From positions 1 to 19,082 of the forward strand of contig CAYPQM010000138.1 of the NCBI GenBank assembly GCA_964412845.1: a stretch of DNA of 19,082 bases, in the 5' to 3' direction. Both the position numbers and the translations under genes were made by a program. The notes under the pieces are model-generated. The model did no database searches. It was not told the origin of the DNA and saw only the letters and a list, made by a program, of their open reading frames with translations. Shown here one piece after another: positions 1-7,774 of the stretch (positions within the stretch are counted from its first letter, which is position 1; the number at the start of each line of letters is the position of its first letter). The stretch comes from JAWWPY01 sp964412845 (GTDB lineage Bacteria > Actinomycetota > Actinomycetes > Streptosporangiales > Streptosporangiaceae).

Positions 1-1899
1 CGGCCGCCACCACCCCCGCCGCAGGCCGCACCCCCGCCGCAGGCCGCACCCGCGCCGCCCGGCCACCCGCGCACCGGGCTGACCGCGGCGGTCGGCTCCC
101 GGCTGACGGGTGCCCAGGCGCTGGTCGCGGCGCTGGAGCGACTGGGCGTCGAAGTCGTCTTCGGCATCCCGGGCGGCGCCATCCTGCCCGCCTACGACCC
201 GCTCTTCGACTCGGCCACCGTCCGGCACATCCTGGTCCGGCACGAGCAGGGGGCCGGGCACGCCGCCACGGGATACGCGCAGGTGACCGGGCGGCCGGGG
301 GTGTGCATGGCGACGTCCGGCCCCGGTGCCACCAACCTGGTGACCCCGCTGGCCGATGCCTACATGGACTCGGTCCCGGTGGTCGCTATCACCGGCCAGG
401 TGCCGTCCGCGCTGATCGGCACGGACGGGTTCCAGGAGGCGGACATCTCCGGGATCAGCCTGCCGGTGACCAAGCACAACTTCCTGGTCACCAAAGCCGA
501 CGACATCGCCAGGACGGTCGCGGAGGCGTTCCACGTGGCCTCGACGGGCCGGCCGGGACCGGTGCTGGTGGACATCGCCAAGGATGCCCTGCAGTCGATC
601 ACCGAGTTCCGCTGGCCGGTCCCCTTCGACCTGCCCGGATACCATCCGGTGACCCGGCCGCACTCCCGGCAGGTGCGCGAGGCGGCCCGGATGATCTCCG
701 AGGCCAAGCGCCCCGTCCTGTACGTCGGCGGAGGCGTGATCAAGTCGGGGGCCAGCAAGGAACTCGTGGAACTCGCCGAGCTGACCGGCATTCCGGTCGT
801 GACCACGCTGATGGCGCGGGGCGGCTTTCCGGACAGCCACCCGCAGAACCTGGGCATGCCCGGCATGCACGGCACGGTGGCCGCGGTGGGTGCGCTGCAG
901 AAGGCGGACCTGCTGATCACCCTGGGCGCCAGGTTCGACGACCGGGTGACCGGCAAGCTGGACAGCTTCGCCCCGGGCGCCGCCGTCGTGCACGCCGACA
1001 TCGACCCGGCCGAGATCTCCAAGAACCGCCGGGCTGACGTGCCCATCGTCGGGGACTGCCGGGAGGTGATCACCGAACTCCTCACCGCGGTCGGTGCCGA
1101 GCAGCAGGCGGGCCGTAAGCCGGACCTTTCGGCCTGGTGGTCCCAGCTCGACGCGTGGCGCACCACCTACCCGCTGGGCTACGACCAGCCCTCGGACGGC
1201 TCGCTGGCGCCGCAGTATGTGATCGAGCGCATCGGGAAGATCGTCGGCCCGGACGCGGTGTACGTGGCCGGCGTCGGCCAGCACCAGATGTGGGCCGCCC
1301 AGTTCATCCGGCATGAGCGGCCCGGTCACTGGCTGAACTCCGGCGGCGCGGGCACCATGGGGTACGCCGTGCCCGCCGCGATGGGGGCCAAGGTGGGCCG
1401 CCCGGACACGTGCGTGTGGGCCATTGACGGTGACGGCTGCTTCCAGATGACGAATCAGGAACTGGCCACCTGCGCGGTGGACGGCATCCCGATCAAGGTC
1501 GCGATCATCAACAACGGCAATCTCGGCATGGTCAGGCAGTGGCAGACGCTCTTCTACAACGAGCGGTACTCCAACACCGACCTGGACCGCGGCGCCCAGG
1601 CCGGGCTGGCCGAGGCTGAGCTGGTCCAGGGTGGCGGGGTGGCGAAGCCCATGGGCACCCGCATCCCGGACTTCGTCAAGCTCGCCGAGGCCTATGGCTG
1701 CGTCGGCCTGCGGTGCGACGACGCCGGGAGCGTGGACGCGGTGATCGAGAAGGCCATGGCGATCAACGACCGGCCGGTCGTCGTGGACTTCATCGTGCAC
1801 CGCGACGCGATGGTGTGGCCCATGGTCGCGGCCGGCACCAGCAACGACGACATCAGCGTCGCGCGCAACATGGCCCCCGACTGGGACGTCAGTGAATAG
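1..1899 (+). CDS. ilvB: Acetolactate synthase large (catalytic) subunit, 5' end outside window
   Basis: Catalytic subunit of acetohydroxyacid synthase: a ThDP, FAD and Mg enzyme that joins two pyruvates, or pyruvate and 2-oxobutyrate, at the first shared step of Val/Leu/Ile synthesis. The reading frame is open from base 1 without a stop, so the start lies upstream. The ATG at 283 is internal, because conserved IlvB sequence precedes it (LTGAQALVAALERLG from about 103; HEQGAGH with the catalytic Glu codon at 244-246). The ThDP motif is visible as GDGC at 1429-1440 followed by NNGNLG from 1510. There are 632 codons in view, and at least 34 Pro/Ala-rich residues precede the conserved core, so the N-terminus is extended. 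It is followed 39 nt later by ilvN, the usual operon order. Identity is very secure; only the N-terminus is unknown. Confidence 0.97.
   Translation, partial: RPPPPPPQAAPPPQAAPAPPGHPRTGLTAAVGSRLTGAQALVAALERLGVEVVFGIPGGAILPAYDPLFDSATVRHILVRHEQGAGHAATGYAQVTGRPGVCMATSGPGATNLVTPLADAYMDSVPVVAITGQVPSALIGTDGFQEADISGISLPVTKHNFLVTKADDIARTVAEAFHVASTGRPGPVLVDIAKDALQSITEFRWPVPFDLPGYHPVTRPHSRQVREAARMISEAKRPVLYVGGGVIKSGASKELVELAELTGIPVVTTLMARGGFPDSHPQNLGMPGMHGTVAAVGALQKADLLITLGARFDDRVTGKLDSFAPGAAVVHADIDPAEISKNRRADVPIVGDCREVITELLTAVGAEQQAGRKPDLSAWWSQLDAWRTTYPLGYDQPSDGSLAPQYVIERIGKIVGPDAVYVAGVGQHQMWAAQFIRHERPGHWLNSGGAGTMGYAVPAAMGAKVGRPDTCVWAIDGDGCFQMTNQELATCAVDGIPIKVAIINNGNLGMVRQWQTLFYNERYSNTDLDRGAQAGLAEAELVQGGGVAKPMGTRIPDFVKLAEAYGCVGLRCDDAGSVDAVIEKAMAINDRPVVVDFIVHRDAMVWPMVAAGTSNDDISVARNMAPDWDVSE
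13..48 (+). repeat. Two perfect 18-bp tandem units in the ilvB 5' region
   Basis: The unit cccccgccgcaggccgca occurs twice in tandem (13-30 and 31-48). In the ilvB frame it encodes a Pro/Gln/Ala repeat (PPPQAA) in the poorly conserved N-terminal extension before the ThDP-binding core. It is probably a flexible tail created by slippage. Confidence 0.75.
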
Positions 1900-1938
1900 C
1901 CCGCGCCATCCCCTCCTACGTGATCAGGGAGCCGATCA

Positions 1939-2475
1939 ATGAACAGGCACACCCTCTCGGTGCTGGTGGAGAACAAGCCGGGCGTGCTCGTCCGGGTCGC
2001 CGGACTGTTCGCCCGCCGCGGTTTCAACATAGATTCACTCGCGGTCGGGCCGACCGAGCACAGCGAGATCTCCCGGATGACGATCGTGGTGAACTGTGCG
2101 GACCACCCGCTGGAGCAGGTCACCAAGCAGCTCAACAAGCTGATCAACGTCCTCAAGATCGTCGAGCTGGAATCAGCGGGCGCGGTGCAGCGTGAGCTGC
2201 TCCTGATCAAGGTCCGCGCCGACCTGGAGAGCAGGTCGCGCGTGCTGGAGACGGTCGCGCTGTTCCGTGCCAAGGTGGTGGACGTCGCCCAGGATGCGGT
2301 CACCGTGGAGGCCACCGGGAACAGGGACAAGCTGGACGCGCTGATCAGGGTGCTCGAGCCTTTCGGCATCAAGGAACTCGTGCAGTCCGGCATGGTGGCC
2401 CTCGGCCGTGGCGGCCGGTCCATCACCGACCGGGCGCTCCGCCCGGTGGAGCGCGCCGCCAGCTCGGCGCAGTAG
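1939..2475 (+). CDS. ilvN: Acetolactate synthase small (regulatory) subunit
   Basis: Regulatory subunit that binds IlvB, raises its activity and confers valine feedback inhibition. It has 178 codons, normal for actinobacterial IlvN. An N-terminal ACT domain is clear at about residues 4-78 (TLSVLVENKPGVLVRVAGLF, then RRGFNIDSLAVGPTE and SRMTIVV). It is followed by the C-terminal IlvN domain at about 85-165 (LLLIKVRADLESR, KELVQSGMVALGRG). The ATG at 1939 is chosen because AGGGA sits 8 nt upstream (1926-1930) and the ACT domain begins immediately. It lies 39 nt after ilvB and 57 nt before ilvC, consistent with one transcript. Its stop codon lies in a 15-bp tandem repeat. Confidence 0.97.
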   Translation: MNRHTLSVLVENKPGVLVRVAGLFARRGFNIDSLAVGPTEHSEISRMTIVVNCADHPLEQVTKQLNKLINVLKIVELESAGAVQRELLLIKVRADLESRSRVLETVALFRAKVVDVAQDAVTVEATGNRDKLDALIRVLEPFGIKELVQSGMVALGRGGRSITDRALRPVERAASSAQ

Positions 2476-2510
2476 GCATCGGCACAGTAGGCATTGGCAC
2501 AGTAGGCATA
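2466..2510 (+). repeat. Three tandem 15-bp units spanning the ilvN stop codon
   Basis: Units at 2466-2480, 2481-2495 and 2496-2510 follow ggcRcagtaggcatN, with one internal difference in the first copy. As 15 is a multiple of three, each unit puts TAG in the ilvN frame (2473-2475, 2488-2490, 2503-2505). The array therefore holds the true stop plus two backup stops and lengthens the ilvN-ilvC spacer. Confidence 0.85.
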
Positions 2511-2532
2511 CGGAAAGGCAGACAGCGAGGCA

Positions 2533-3546
2533 ATGGCAGACATCTTCTACGACGAAGGCGCTGACCTCGGCGTCATCCAGGGTCGGCACGTTGCCGTCCT
2601 CGGCTACGGCAGCCAGGGGCATGCGCACGCGCTGTCCCTGCGTGACTCGGGAGTGAATGTCCGGGTCGGGCTTCCGGAGGGGTCGCGGAGCCGGGCCAGC
2701 GCGGCCAGCGAAGGGCTGCGGGTGACCACCCCGCGGGAGGCCTGCGAAGAAGCGGACCTGATCATGGTCCTGGCCCCGGACACCGTGCAGCGCGCGCTGT
2801 ACGCGGAGGCCATCGCGCCGAGCCTGGTGGACGGCGACGCGCTCTTCTTCGCGCACGGGCTGAACATCCGCTACCAGCTGATCGATCCGCCCGCCGGGGT
2901 GGATGTGTGCATGGTCGCCCCCAAGGGCCCGGGCCACCTGGTCCGCCGCCAGTTCACCGAGGGACGCGGCGTGCCGGTCCTGGTCGCGGTCGAGCGGGAC
3001 GCCACCGGCAACGCCTGGCCGCTGACCCTGGCGTACGCCAAGGCGATCGGCGGGACCAGGGCAGGCGCCCTGGTCACCACGTTCGCCGAGGAGACCGAGA
3101 CGGATCTGTTCGGTGAGCAGGCGGTCCTTTGCGGCGGCGTGTCGGAGCTGATCAAGGCGGGGTTCGACACCCTGGTCGAGGCCGGCTACCAGCCCGAGGT
3201 GGCGTACTTCGAGTGCCTGCACGAGATGAAGCTGATCGTCGACCTGATGTATGAAGGCGGCATCTCCAAGATGTACTGGTCGGTATCGGACACCGCCGAG
3301 TTCGGTGGGTACACCCGGGGCCCGCGCCTGGTCGACGAGCGGACCAGGGAGGAAATGCGGCGCATCCTGGGCGAGGTCCGCGACGGCACCTTCACCCGCG
3401 AACTGGTCGAGGAGTTCGATTCCGGCAAGCCGAACTTCCTGAAGCGCCGCGAGGCCTCGCGCGCCGAGCAGATCGAGCAGGTGGGTGCCAGGCTGCGGCC
3501 GCTGATGAGCTGGCTGGGCGACGACGAGGACCAGGCTGACGGGTGA
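2533..3546 (+). CDS. ilvC: Ketol-acid reductoisomerase (class I)
   Basis: NADPH- and Mg-dependent enzyme that isomerises and reduces acetolactate or acetohydroxybutyrate to the dihydroxy acids, the second step after IlvBN. It has 337 codons, the short class I form, unlike the roughly 490-residue E. coli type. The Rossmann motif GYGSQGHA is at residues 24-31, with Ser/Arg residues in the following cofactor loop (GLPEGSRSRAS). The catalytic-region His is H108 (FFAHGLN). The metal and substrate acids are visible as D191 and E195 (TETDLFGEQ) and E227 and E231 (YFECLHEMK). The ATG at 2533 gives the usual MADIFYDEGADL start. A 78-nt gap with promoter-like sequence follows before serA. Confidence 0.97.
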   Translation: MADIFYDEGADLGVIQGRHVAVLGYGSQGHAHALSLRDSGVNVRVGLPEGSRSRASAASEGLRVTTPREACEEADLIMVLAPDTVQRALYAEAIAPSLVDGDALFFAHGLNIRYQLIDPPAGVDVCMVAPKGPGHLVRRQFTEGRGVPVLVAVERDATGNAWPLTLAYAKAIGGTRAGALVTTFAEETETDLFGEQAVLCGGVSELIKAGFDTLVEAGYQPEVAYFECLHEMKLIVDLMYEGGISKMYWSVSDTAEFGGYTRGPRLVDERTREEMRRILGEVRDGTFTRELVEEFDSGKPNFLKRREASRAEQIEQVGARLRPLMSWLGDDEDQADG

Positions 3547-3553
3547 GCCGGGC

Positions 3554-3593
3554 GCTCGTGAATTATTTCACAAGCTTGACTAGACTGTAGCCT
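3554..3593 (+). promoter_or_regulatory. AT-rich palindrome and candidate promoter upstream of serA
   Basis: An AT-rich patch in the 78-nt ilvC-serA gap carries an imperfect palindrome at 3554-3575. Its core is GTGAA-TTAT-TTCAC, with outer GCT/AGC pairs and one mismatch. TTGACT (3576-3581) follows, then TAGACT (3581-3586) and TAGCCT (3588-3593), both fitting the TAnnnT -10 pattern. No pair of boxes has ideal spacing, so the exact promoter is unresolved. The palindrome could be an operator or a weak hairpin. Confidence 0.4.
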
Positions 3594-3624
3594 CCGACAC
3601 ATCAAGCCCGAGGGGCCAACCACC

Positions 3625-5217
3625 GTGCCTGCACCCATCGTCCTCGTTGCCGAGGAACTCTCCCCAGCCGCCATCGCACAACTCGAGGGCTACTTCGAAA
3701 TCCGGCACGCGGACGGCGCCGATCGCGCCGCGCTGCTGCCGGCGCTCGCTGACGCGGACGCGGTCATCATCCGCAGTGCCACCACCATCGACGCCGAGGC
3801 CCTGGCGCACGCACCGAAGCTGCGCGTCGTCGCCAGGGCCGGTGTCGGCCTGGACAACGTCGACATCGAGGCCGCCACCACGGCCGGCGTGATGGTGGTC
3901 AACGCACCGAGTTCCAACATCGTGAGCGCAGCCGAGCACGCCGTCGCGCTGCTGCTCTCGGTGGCCCGCAACGTGCCCCAGGCGACAGCGTCGCTCAAGG
4001 CCGGGCAGTGGAAGCGCGCCGCGTTCACCGGGGTTGAGCTGCAGGACAAAGTGGTGGGAATCCTGGGGCTCGGCCGGATCGGCGTCCTGGTGGCGGAGCG
4101 CCTCGGATCGTTTGGCATGCGGGTGATCGCCTTTGATCCGTACGTGCCCGCGGCGCGGGCCGCGCAACTGGGTGTCCGGCTGGTCAGCCTGGACGAGCTG
4201 CTCGCCGAAGCCGACTTCATCACCGTGCACCTGCCGAAGAACGCCGAGACCCTCGGCCTGATCGGTGAGCGGGAGCTGAACCTGGTCAAGCCGGGAGTGC
4301 GGGTGATCAACGCGGCCCGCGGCGGCATCGTGGACGAGCACGCGCTCGCCTTGGCGCTCAAGGACGGCCGGGTGGCCGGGGCGGGCATCGACGTGTACAC
4401 CACCGAGCCGTGCACCGACAGCCCGCTGTTCGGGTTCGCCAATGTGGTCGCCACCCCGCACCTGGGCGCCAGCACCACCGAGGCCCAGGAGAAGGCGGGC
4501 ACCCAGGCGGCCAGGTCGGTCCGGCTCGCGCTGGCCGGCGAGTTCGTGCCGGACGCGGTCAACGTGCAGAGCGGCTCGGTGGACGAGGACGTGCGGCCCG
4601 GCCTGCCGCTCGCCGAGAAGCTCGGCCGCATCTTCACCGCGCTGGCCGGCGGTGTCGCCTCCCGGATCGAGGTCGAGGTGCGCGGCGAGATCGTCAGTCA
4701 CGACGTACGGGTGCTGCAGCTGGCCGCGCTCAAGGGCGTGTTCAGCGGGGTCGTGGACAAAACGGTGACCTATGTGAACGCTCCCTTGCTGGCCAGCGAG
4801 CGGGGCGTCGAGGTCAGCCTGGTCACCCACGCCGAGAGCCCGGACTGGCGCAACCTGATCACCCTGCGGGGCACGCTGCCGCAGGGCCAGCTGATCTCGG
4901 TGGGCGGCACGCTCACCGGGCGGCGCCAGCTCGAGAAGCTGGTCCAGGTCAACGGCTTCGACATGGAGATCGCGCCGGCCGAGCACATGGTGTTCCTCAC
5001 CTACACCGACCGGCCCGGCATCGTCGGGACGGTGGGCCAGATCCTGGGCAGTGAGGGCATCAACATCGCTGGCATGCAGGTGTGCCGGGACGCCAGGGGC
5101 GGCGACGCGCTGATCGTGCTGTCCGTCGACTCGGCCATCCCGCCCGCTGTGCTCGACGACATCTCGTCCACCATCGGCGCGGTGGTGGGCCGGACCATCG
5201 ATCTCGAGGAGAACTGA
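3625..5217 (+). CDS. serA: D-3-phosphoglycerate dehydrogenase (long form with ACT domain)
   Basis: Oxidises 3-phosphoglycerate with NAD+ in the first committed step of serine synthesis. It has 530 codons, the long form typical of mycobacteria and relatives. The order is an N-terminal substrate domain, a Rossmann domain with GLGRIG near residues 148-153, a return segment, an intervening domain at about 320-450, and a C-terminal ACT domain from about 457 (HMVFLTYTDRPGIVGTVGQ). Catalytic Arg232 (NAARGGIVDE) and His279 (ATPHLGAS) are present. The GTG at 3625 is chosen because GAGGGG (3610-3615) sits 9 nt upstream and the protein then starts at the usual PIVLVAEELSPAA. Its TGA overlaps the ATG of the next small ORF. 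It sits inside the branched-chain cluster, a common actinobacterial arrangement. Confidence 0.96.
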   Translation: MPAPIVLVAEELSPAAIAQLEGYFEIRHADGADRAALLPALADADAVIIRSATTIDAEALAHAPKLRVVARAGVGLDNVDIEAATTAGVMVVNAPSSNIVSAAEHAVALLLSVARNVPQATASLKAGQWKRAAFTGVELQDKVVGILGLGRIGVLVAERLGSFGMRVIAFDPYVPAARAAQLGVRLVSLDELLAEADFITVHLPKNAETLGLIGERELNLVKPGVRVINAARGGIVDEHALALALKDGRVAGAGIDVYTTEPCTDSPLFGFANVVATPHLGASTTEAQEKAGTQAARSVRLALAGEFVPDAVNVQSGSVDEDVRPGLPLAEKLGRIFTALAGGVASRIEVEVRGEIVSHDVRVLQLAALKGVFSGVVDKTVTYVNAPLLASERGVEVSLVTHAESPDWRNLITLRGTLPQGQLISVGGTLTGRRQLEKLVQVNGFDMEIAPAEHMVFLTYTDRPGIVGTVGQILGSEGINIAGMQVCRDARGGDALIVLSVDSAIPPAVLDDISSTIGAVVGRTIDLEEN

Positions 5218-5420
5218 TGGTGACCGACCGGCCTGGCCGCGGGCCGGGAGAAGGCGCCGTGTACGACATGTACCCGTGGAACCAGTTCGCTGACCTGCGG
5301 GACGGGGTTCTGCGGCCCGGGCCTTCGGCACGGTATTCGGCCCCGGCCACCAGGGCCGTTCAGGTGGCCCTGGACCGGCGGGACAACGGAGGAGACTCCG
5401 CTGCCTCGCCCGACCAGTAA
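5217..5420 (+). CDS. Small unrecognised ORF (67 aa) overlapping the serA stop
   Basis: The ATG at 5217-5219 overlaps the serA TGA (5215-5217), the TGATG arrangement typical of translational coupling. The frame runs 67 residues to TAA at 5418-5420, nine bases before leuB. The product is polar and Gly/Pro/Asp-rich, with no membrane segment or signal peptide. The only striking stretch is VYDMYPWNQFADLRDG near residues 15-30, which looks more protein-like than random GC-rich translation. I do not recognise a family. It may be a real small protein that keeps ribosomes moving from serA to leuB, or a spacer that happens to be open. The same frame also opens earlier inside serA, but that part is a shadow of serA. 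Confidence 0.45.
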   Translation: MVTDRPGRGPGEGAVYDMYPWNQFADLRDGVLRPGPSARYSAPATRAVQVALDRRDNGGDSAASPDQ

Positions 5421-5429
5421 GGTACGCCC

Positions 5430-6476
5430 ATGGCATCTCCCGCGATAAAGCTCGCCGTGATCGGCGGAGACGGCATCGGCCCCGAGGTAGTCGCCGAGGC
5501 GCTCAAGGTACTGCAGGCCGCGGACGTGACGATCGACGCGACTAATTATGATCTGGGCGCAGGGCGCTGGCACCGCACCGGGGAGACACTGCCCGGATCG
5601 GTGCTGGAAGAGATCCGGGGCCATGACGCGATCCTGCTCGGCGCGGTCGGCGACCCAAGTGTGCCGAGCGGCGTGCTGGAGCGCGGGCTGCTGCTCCGGC
5701 TCCGGTTCGAACTCGACCACTATGTCAACCTGCGGCCGGTGCGCCTGTACCCGGGCGTGGCCACGCCGCTGGCCAATGTCCGGGGCGAGTCCGTCGACAT
5801 GCTGGTGATCCGGGAGGGAACCGAGGGCCTCTACTCGGGCGCCGGTGGCGTGCTGCGCAAGGGAACCCCGGGCGAGGTGGCCACCCAGGAGAGCCTCAAC
5901 ACGGCGTTCGGGGTGGCCCGGGTGGTCAGGTACGCCTTCGACCGGGCGGCCGAGCGGCCGGACAAGCGGCTGACCCTGGTGCACAAGACCAACGTGCTCA
6001 CCTACGCAGGTGACCTGTGGCAGCGGATCGTGGATGAGGTGGCCAAGGAGTTCGGCGGGATCGCCGTGGACTACTGCCACGTCGACGCGGCGTGCATGTA
6101 CTTCGTCAGCCAGCCCGAGCGATTCGACGTGGTGGTGACCGACAACCTCTTCGGCGACATCCTGACCGACATCGGCGCCGTGGTGGCGGGCGGTATCGGG
6201 CTCGCCGCCAGCGCCAACATCAATCCCGAGCGCACCGCGCCCAGCATGTTCGAGCCGGTGCACGGCAGCGCGCCGGACATCGCGGGCAAGCAGAAGGCAG
6301 ATCCCACCGCGACGATCCTGTCGGCCGCGATGCTGTGCCAGCACCTGGGCTTGACCGCTGAAGCGGCCAGGATTGAGCAGGCCGTCGCCGACGACCTCGT
6401 GGAGCGGCAGGGTGCCTGGGCGGCGCGGGTCACACCCGAGATTGGTGACGACATCGCCGAGCGAGTAGCTGGCTAG
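5430..6476 (+). CDS. leuB: 3-isopropylmalate dehydrogenase
   Basis: NAD-dependent oxidative decarboxylase of 3-isopropylmalate in leucine synthesis. The same enzyme type acts on 3-methylmalate in the citramalate route, relevant because cimA lies nearby. It has 348 codons, the normal length. Family marks are the GGDGIGPEV start, the substrate-binding Arg-rich helix (LLLRLRFELDHYVNLRP), catalytic Tyr135 (REGTEGLYSG) and Lys186 (LVHKTNVL), the metal-binding NLFGDILTDIGA, and the C-terminal HGSAPDIAGK NAD loop. The ATG at 5430 is nine bases after the small ORF, with only a weak AAGG upstream, so coupling to the preceding ORF is plausible. A hairpin follows the stop. Confidence 0.95.
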   Translation: MASPAIKLAVIGGDGIGPEVVAEALKVLQAADVTIDATNYDLGAGRWHRTGETLPGSVLEEIRGHDAILLGAVGDPSVPSGVLERGLLLRLRFELDHYVNLRPVRLYPGVATPLANVRGESVDMLVIREGTEGLYSGAGGVLRKGTPGEVATQESLNTAFGVARVVRYAFDRAAERPDKRLTLVHKTNVLTYAGDLWQRIVDEVAKEFGGIAVDYCHVDAACMYFVSQPERFDVVVTDNLFGDILTDIGAVVAGGIGLAASANINPERTAPSMFEPVHGSAPDIAGKQKADPTATILSAAMLCQHLGLTAEAARIEQAVADDLVERQGAWAARVTPEIGDDIAERVAG

Positions 6477-6488
6477 CCGGGTGGTTTC

Positions 6489-6582
6489 AGGGGCATTCGG
6501 CCCCTTAGGCCAGCGATCCGGACTGGCCGCGGCGGTCCCGCGCGGCAAGATAGAACTGCGGCGCGGCAGGCCACGGCCTGCC
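6489..6582 (+). other. Two hairpins in the leuB-ilvE gap
   Basis: The 176-nt leuB-ilvE gap contains AGGGGC-ATTCG-GCCCCT (6489-6505), 12 nt after the leuB stop, and the perfect inverted repeat GGCAGGCC/GGCCTGCC (6565-6572 with 6575-6582). Neither has a T tract. The first could be a weak terminator or processing site; the second lies in the likely ilvE leader. A -10-like TAGAAC occurs near 6551, but no convincing -35 was seen. Confidence 0.35.
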
Positions 6583-6652
6583 CGCCCGGGGCCGGGCAGC
6601 GACGCCCGGCCCGCCGTGGCCCGGCACCGCCGGGTGGGAGGAAGGACCAGCG

Positions 6653-7768
6653 ATGACTACCAGTTCGAGCACCGAGATCGTTTTCGACGTGCGGCCGAGT
6701 GCCGATCCCGTTCCCGCGGCGGAGCGGGAACGGATCTTGGCGGCCCCGGGGTTCGGCGAGGTATTCACTGATCACATGGTCACCATCCGCTGGAGCGCCG
6801 AGCGCGGCTGGCACGATGGCCGGCTAGAGCCGTACGGTCCGCTTTCCCTTGACCCGGCCACCACGGTCTTCCATTACGCCCAGGAGATCTTCGAGGGGCT
6901 GAAGGCCTACCGGCAGGCCGGCGGCCCGATCGCGGCATTCCGGCCGCAGGCCAACGCGGCCCGCTTCAACCGGTCGGCGACCCGGCTGGCCATGCCCGAG
7001 CTGCCGGAGGCGGAGTTCCTGCGCGCCCTGGAGCTGCTGGTGAGCCAGGACCGGGACTGGGTTCCGGTGGCCGAAGGACACAGCCTGTACCTGCGGCCGT
7101 TCATGATCGCCACTCAGCGCGGGCTGGGCGTCAACCGGCCCTCGTCGTCCTACCAGTTCATCGTCATCGCTTCGCCCGCCGCCGCGTACTTCAAGGGCGG
7201 GGTGCAGCCGGTGTCGGTCTGGCTGTCCGAGGACTACACCCGCGCCGCTCCCGGCGGCACCGGGGAGGCCAAGTGCGGCGGCAACTACGCGGCGGCCTTC
7301 GCCGGGCAGATCCAGGCCGTGCAGAGCGGCTGCGACCAGGTGGTCTGGCTGGACGCCGTGGAACGCCGCTGGGTCGAGGAGATGGGCGGCATGAACCTGT
7401 TCTTCGTCTACGGCAGCGGACCGGAGGCCAGGATCATGACCCCGGCACTGACCGGCACCATGCTGCCGGGGATCACCCGCGACTCGCTGCTCACGCTGGG
7501 CCCCGACCTGGGTTTCGCCACCGCGGAGGGCCGGATCTCGGCCGACCAGTGGCGCGCTGAGTGCACGTCCGGGGAACTGACCGAGGTGTTCGCCTGCGGC
7601 ACGGCCGCGGTGATCACCCCGGTGGGCAAGGTCAAGGGAGCCAGCACGGAATGGCTCATCGGCGACGGCACGCCCGGCCCGGTGACACTGCGGCTGCGCG
7701 AGGAACTGGTCGGCATCCAGTACGGCCACCGCCCTGACCCCTACGGCTGGGTCCACAAGATCTGCTGA
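6653..7768 (+). CDS. ilvE: Branched-chain amino acid aminotransferase
   Basis: PLP enzyme that transfers the amino group from glutamate to the 2-oxo acids in the last step of Val, Leu and Ile synthesis. It has 371 codons, the longer eukaryote-like BCAT type common in actinobacteria. Fold type IV marks are visible: DHMVTIRWS, the FHYAQEIFEGLKAYR segment, the PLP Lys207 in TGEAKCGGNYAAAF, EEMGGMNLFFVY, and the C-terminal CGTAAVITPVGKV phosphate-binding loop. The ATG at 6653 has GGGAGGAAGGA just upstream. It converges with the reverse-strand acetyltransferase, with only 6 nt between the stop codons. It may have its own promoter after the leuB hairpin. Confidence 0.96.
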   Translation: MTTSSSTEIVFDVRPSADPVPAAERERILAAPGFGEVFTDHMVTIRWSAERGWHDGRLEPYGPLSLDPATTVFHYAQEIFEGLKAYRQAGGPIAAFRPQANAARFNRSATRLAMPELPEAEFLRALELLVSQDRDWVPVAEGHSLYLRPFMIATQRGLGVNRPSSSYQFIVIASPAAAYFKGGVQPVSVWLSEDYTRAAPGGTGEAKCGGNYAAAFAGQIQAVQSGCDQVVWLDAVERRWVEEMGGMNLFFVYGSGPEARIMTPALTGTMLPGITRDSLLTLGPDLGFATAEGRISADQWRAECTSGELTEVFACGTAAVITPVGKVKGASTEWLIGDGTPGPVTLRLREELVGIQYGHRPDPYGWVHKIC

Positions 7769-7774
7769 CCTGGC

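Noticed and set aside
283..285. ATG at 283 as the ilvB start
   Set aside because: Conserved ThDP-binding sequence, including the catalytic Glu, is encoded upstream in the same frame.
3580..5436. Long reverse-strand open frame of 618 codons
   Set aside because: Antisense of serA, with His/Asp/Arg-rich low-complexity translation and no family resemblance.
5001..6548. Reverse-strand open frame of 515 codons
   Set aside because: Antisense of leuB and the serA end, caused by high GC.
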